Of a DNA stretch of 64,000 nt, positions 61,207-64,000 are shown piece by piece. Numbering within the stretch: position 1 is the first letter of the stretch; each line of letters opens with the position of its first letter. The translations under genes were made by a program, and so were the position numbers. This DNA is from Alphaproteobacteria bacterium (GTDB lineage: Bacteria; Pseudomonadota; Alphaproteobacteria; Caulobacterales; Caulobacteraceae): positions 1-64,000 of the forward strand of contig JAHKAM010000011.1 in assembly GCA_018826515.1 (NCBI GenBank), in the 5' to 3' direction. A model generated the notes under the pieces. It was not told the origin of the DNA. It did not search any database and saw nothing but the letters and a program-made list of their open reading frames with translations.

Positions 61207-61803
61207 ATGATCCAGACGATGCGGCGAGCCGGACTGCTGGGCCTTGTGCTGGCCCTGATCGCGGGATCGGCCTGGGCCGAGGTGACCCTGACCTTCTACG
61301 CCCATCCCGGGGCGCGGGTGCGGGACGGCAATCTGTTGTTTCCACACGCCTTCGTGCAGGCCACCGGCACGCTGGACGAGACCGGCGAGGCCGTGGACTG
61401 GGCGGCCGGCTTCACCGCCCGCAATCCCGGACCGCAGCTGCTGTTCGCGCGCGGGCAGGGCGTGGTCGAGCTGCCGAACCCCCGCTATGTCGGCGAGGGC
61501 AAACCCTATCTGCGGCTGACGGTCAGCGACGCCGACTATCGCGCGGTGCGGACGCGGGCCGACTGGTGGAACAGCCCGGAGGGGTGGGTCTATGACCTGC
61601 GCCGGCGCAATTGCATCACCTTCATCGCCGACCTGGCGCGGGTCGCCGGCCTGCAGACCGCCGAGGAGCCGTCGATGAAACCGGGGAGCTTCCTCGAGGC
61701 GACGGCGGCGCTCAATCCGGCGGCGGCGTGGCGGGAGGAACTGGTCGAGGCCCCGGTCGCGATCATGGCACCAGCGGCTGACCCGACGCCCGGCGGGCGC
61801 TGA
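61207..61803 (+). CDS. Secreted hypothetical protein with NC motif
   Basis: A 198-residue protein with a signal peptide (cleavage near GSAWA, residue 24). DLRRRNCITFIADLARVAGL carries the only mature-part cysteine and resembles the NCxxF/W motif of DUF4105 or NlpC/P60-like papain-fold proteins; an upstream FYAHPGARVRDGNLLFPHAFVQ in part provides a His. I infer a papain-like fold only weakly. ATG 61207 or 61219 could start it. Its end overlaps the convergent M48 gene by 41 bp. Confidence 0.7.
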   Translation: MIQTMRRAGLLGLVLALIAGSAWAEVTLTFYAHPGARVRDGNLLFPHAFVQATGTLDETGEAVDWAAGFTARNPGPQLLFARGQGVVELPNPRYVGEGKPYLRLTVSDADYRAVRTRADWWNSPEGWVYDLRRRNCITFIADLARVAGLQTAEEPSMKPGSFLEATAALNPAAAWREELVEAPVAIMAPAADPTPGGR

Positions 61804-62773
61804 TCTCGGCCTCAACCTCTTCCAGCGCGCGGGCCCGGGCCTCGGCCGACGGGTGGCTCCAGCCGGGATAGCGGACCCGCCAGTTGTAGTCGCCGAAGCG
61901 GCGCCAGAAGGCCGGCGCGATGGCGGTGTCGAACCCGGCGCGGGCGGCGAGATACAGGCCGACGCGATCCGCCTGCCGCTCGGCGCCGCCGGCCGCGCCG
62001 TTGAAGGCCGGAATGGTCTGGGTCTGCCGCCCGCGGGCCTCGGCCTCATGCCAGTCCCGGTGCCCGAGCACGTGGTGGGCCAGCTCGTGGCCGAGCACCA
62101 GGGCCAGTTCGTCGTCGGTCGCCGTGAACCCGGCCATGGCGGTGGTGATGAACAGGCGCTTGCCGTCCGCCCGGGCGTTGAGTTCGTTGGAGGGATCCAG
62201 CTGCACCTCGTAACCGCAGGCGCGTTGCGGGGTCAGGATGGCCGTCCGGTCGTCGCCGTCGCGGCGGAAGACGATCTCGACCGGTCCGCCGGCGAGCGCC
62301 AGGTCGATCCGCTGGATATTGGCCTCGACGCCTGCATAGTCGGCCGCGCGCCGGTCCATGCCGCGCGTCAGGGCCTGGCCGTTGACGCTGAGCAGAAGAT
62401 CGCCCCGGCGCAGGCCGGCAAGGGCGGCGGCCGACCCCTCCGGCACGGCCAGCAGGCCGGGGAGGTCCTGGTCGAGGCCGAACCGGCTCTCGGCGAAAGG
62501 CCGCAGTTCGGGGCTGTACTGGCTGGCGGCGTGCAGGAACCAGCCCGCCGAGTTGCGGACCGCGGGACACAGTTCGGCGTTGGCGGCCGACAGGCGATGG
62601 CCGACGTCGGCGACCCGCTGGTCCAGATCGGTCAGGGCGATCAGTCGCTGTTCCGCCGGCGCCGAGATCTCGAGACCGGCCTCCGGCACAGGAGCGCCGG
62701 AGCCGCAGGCGGACAAGGTCGCGGTCAACAGCAGGAGGACCGCGACGGGAGCGGGGGAACGCCGGTTCAACAT
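61763..62773 (-). CDS. M48-family metallopeptidase lipoprotein with PDZ domain
   Basis: A 336-residue lipoprotein: signal MLNRRSPAPVAVLLLLTATLSAC in part, lipid cysteine near residue 23. A PDZ-like region (LLAVPEGSAAALAGLRRGDLLLSVNGQAL in part) precedes the protease domain with the zinc motif LVLGHELAHHVLGH and the third ligand in GGAERQADRVGLYLA. It probably degrades misfolded periplasmic or outer membrane proteins, like BepA relatives, though without the TPR domain. The start is ATG 62773; the longer frame has no signal peptide. Confidence 0.9.
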   Translation of the reverse strand: MLNRRSPAPVAVLLLLTATLSACGSGAPVPEAGLEISAPAEQRLIALTDLDQRVADVGHRLSAANAELCPAVRNSAGWFLHAASQYSPELRPFAESRFGLDQDLPGLLAVPEGSAAALAGLRRGDLLLSVNGQALTRGMDRRAADYAGVEANIQRIDLALAGGPVEIVFRRDGDDRTAILTPQRACGYEVQLDPSNELNARADGKRLFITTAMAGFTATDDELALVLGHELAHHVLGHRDWHEAEARGRQTQTIPAFNGAAGGAERQADRVGLYLAARAGFDTAIAPAFWRRFGDYNWRVRYPGWSHPSAEARARALEEVEAEISARRASGQPLVP

Positions 62774-63030
62774 GACCGCACCATGCGTCGGGGCCCCGGG
62801 CGTGCCAAGCCTCGATCCGGGACGAACTGCGTCTGTCGGCGGGCCGGGGCCGTATCCTTCCGGGAGAGTGGGTGATCCAGCCCCACGGTCGGGAGCATAG
62901 ACGTGAATCGTCAAACAATCTTGAGGTGTGTCCCGGAGTATTTATTTCACCTTGATTGCATCGCGCTTGTCGTTTCGGCGCGTCGCGTTACGGTGCCTGT
63001 CTCCAACATCTCCTCCACGACGGTGGCCCC

Positions 63031-64000
63031 ATGTCCTACGGCTTGATCAACAACCGCGCAGGCGGCAGCTCCAACAGCTTTCTCGAAGCTTTCGAGGGCT
63101 TTACAGGTTCGAGTCAGCGGTTCACGGGCGTCAGCGAGACGCTTGAGCCGGTCCAGGCCAGCGGCCCCATGTTCCAGGGCCTGCTCCCCGACCGTCCGGG
63201 CGGTTCGGACGCCTTCCTTGAAGTGTTCGGCGGATTTGCAGGGCCGAACCAGCGCTTCATCGGCGTCGGCGAGTCGGTCGAACTCGATGAACCGGCGGAG
63301 TCGTCCTCGTTCGGCGCGATCGCCAGCTATCAGATCTGCGCCTGCTGCGCGCGCTTCCACGGACCGTCGACGGATTCCGATGGCGGTCCGGTTTTCACCC
63401 TGAATGCGGATGACCGGGGCGTCTTTGGCCCCAACGGCAAGCCCTCGCTCAGCTCGACCGACGCCGGCGCCCAGATCACCCGCAACAATCAGAGCTGGGC
63501 CACGGGGCTCGGCACGGCGGCGACGGTGACCTACGCCTTCCGCGATTCAGTCACGACCATGCCGACCGACACGACCGGCTTCTCGCAGTTCAACACCAGC
63601 CAGATCGCCGCCTCCATCCTGGCCTTCTCGGCCTGGTCGGACGTGGCCAACATCACCTTCCAGCGCGTCCAGAACTCGGGCAGCGAATACTCGAACAACG
63701 CCACCATCCTGCTGGGCAACTATGCCGACGGGCAGCAGGGGGCCGCGGCCTTCGCCTATCTGCCCGGCGGCATGCCCGGGGCGAGCGGCTTCAACCAGGT
63801 CCAGGGCGATGTCTGGATCAACAGCACCGTTTCGAACGGCATCAACAACCAGCCGGTCCAGCAGGGCTATGCCCAGCTGACCCTGCTGCACGAGATCGGC
63901 CACGCCATCGGCCTGAGCCACCCGGCCGCCTACAACGCCAGCGCGGACGGCAGGGTCACCTATGAAGCGAGCGCCATCTATTACGAGGACTCGCTTCAAT
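63031..64000 (+). CDS. M10-family (serralysin-like) metallopeptidase, N-terminal part
   Basis: The first 323 residues of a protease that runs off the window. The zinc motif LLHEIGHAIGLSHP (His287) is the serralysin/matrixin HExxHxxGxxH. It lacks a signal peptide, as expected for type I secretion; RTX repeats would follow outside. The N-terminus holds two copies of a 28-residue repeat (residues 11-39 and 57-84, consensus FLE-F-GF-G--QRF-GV-E). A Cys cluster, ICACCARFHG (102-111), follows. The start ATG follows GGTGGCCCC without a strong ribosome site. Promoter elements are uncertain. Confidence 0.9.
   Translation, partial: MSYGLINNRAGGSSNSFLEAFEGFTGSSQRFTGVSETLEPVQASGPMFQGLLPDRPGGSDAFLEVFGGFAGPNQRFIGVGESVELDEPAESSSFGAIASYQICACCARFHGPSTDSDGGPVFTLNADDRGVFGPNGKPSLSSTDAGAQITRNNQSWATGLGTAATVTYAFRDSVTTMPTDTTGFSQFNTSQIAASILAFSAWSDVANITFQRVQNSGSEYSNNATILLGNYADGQQGAAAFAYLPGGMPGASGFNQVQGDVWINSTVSNGINNQPVQQGYAQLTLLHEIGHAIGLSHPAAYNASADGRVTYEASAIYYEDSLQ

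Noticed and set aside
63143-63403. Alternative plus-strand frame within the M10 gene start
   Set aside because: Ser/Arg-rich off-frame reading; the frame from 63031 reaches the HExxHxxGxxH motif.

Overview
The window is about 64 kb of GC-rich, gene-dense chromosomal DNA. The gene set points to an alphaproteobacterium of the Caulobacteraceae, most likely Brevundimonas or a close relative. The clues are a zwf-pgl-edd-glk Entner-Doudoroff operon, a TonB-receptor/PepSY/DUF2271/DUF4198/ApbE iron-redox cluster, tiny gene spacing with ATGA, GTGA and TGATG overlaps, and palindromic intergenic repeats. The genus is an inference from gene content; no rRNA gene is present. I saw no tRNA, rRNA, CRISPR array, prophage or intact insertion sequence.

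Layout. 0-7.5 kb: thiC (cut by the left edge) with its TPP riboswitch, a TetR regulator, a PLP-dependent D-cysteine desulfhydrase/cysteate lyase, a flavoprotein divergent from a DUF2855 gene, and a SulP anion transporter. 7.5-16 kb: a DUF819 membrane protein with a small partner, then a forward run of Asp/Glu racemase, nucleoside hydrolase, PPOX-fold protein, ribokinase and a large M16 peptidase, facing a KDPG-type aldolase. 16-23 kb: a kynurenine-formamidase-like hydrolase, a stand-alone Lrp/AsnC effector domain, two acyl-CoA dehydrogenases around a small membrane protein, homogentisate dioxygenase (hmgA), a Cys-rich lipoprotein and a DUF1295 protein.

23-35 kb (minus strand) is the metabolic core. 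A yerC-like TrpR-family regulator is followed by hisG-hisD-hisC'B-hisH-hisA-hisF-hisIE, and only 14 bp later by zwf-pgl-edd-glk. Nearly all junctions overlap. The hisB product carries an N-terminal aminotransferase (HisC)-like domain in which the PLP lysine is replaced by leucine and other cofactor motifs are missing, so it looks like a pseudo-enzyme fused to a normal HisB. The regulator gene has a promoter whose spacer and -10 are covered by an inverted repeat, and the predicted transcript starts at or next to the ATG.

35-50 kb: a ferredoxin reductase, an EAL phosphodiesterase, a TonB-receptor remnant beside a flavin-based extracytoplasmic electron-transfer cluster (PepSY, DUF2271 with an ApbE-acceptor-like motif, DUF4198, ApbE, membrane flavoreductase), a hybrid histidine kinase, a Mur ligase/LD-carboxypeptidase pair for murein recycling, a two-lobed retropepsin-like protease, a YpfJ-type metallopeptidase, a methyltransferase and a fatty-acid desaturase. 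50-64 kb: a small membrane protein/XRE regulator/hydrolase unit with clear operators, two paralogous secreted Cys proteins, a DUF3298 lipoprotein, ubiA, a repeat-rich non-coding block, amt, a long inverted repeat, a sugar-nucleotide epimerase, a GH13 alpha-glucosidase, an M48 lipoprotein protease and the start of an M10 serralysin-type protease.

Together the genes describe an aerobic heterotroph using the Entner-Doudoroff route (an Eda-like aldolase lies separately at 15.4 kb), catabolising aromatic amino acids, and secreting proteases. The observations most worth follow-up are the HisC'-HisB fusion with its linked TrpR-like regulator, the flavinylation cluster, and several repeat elements.
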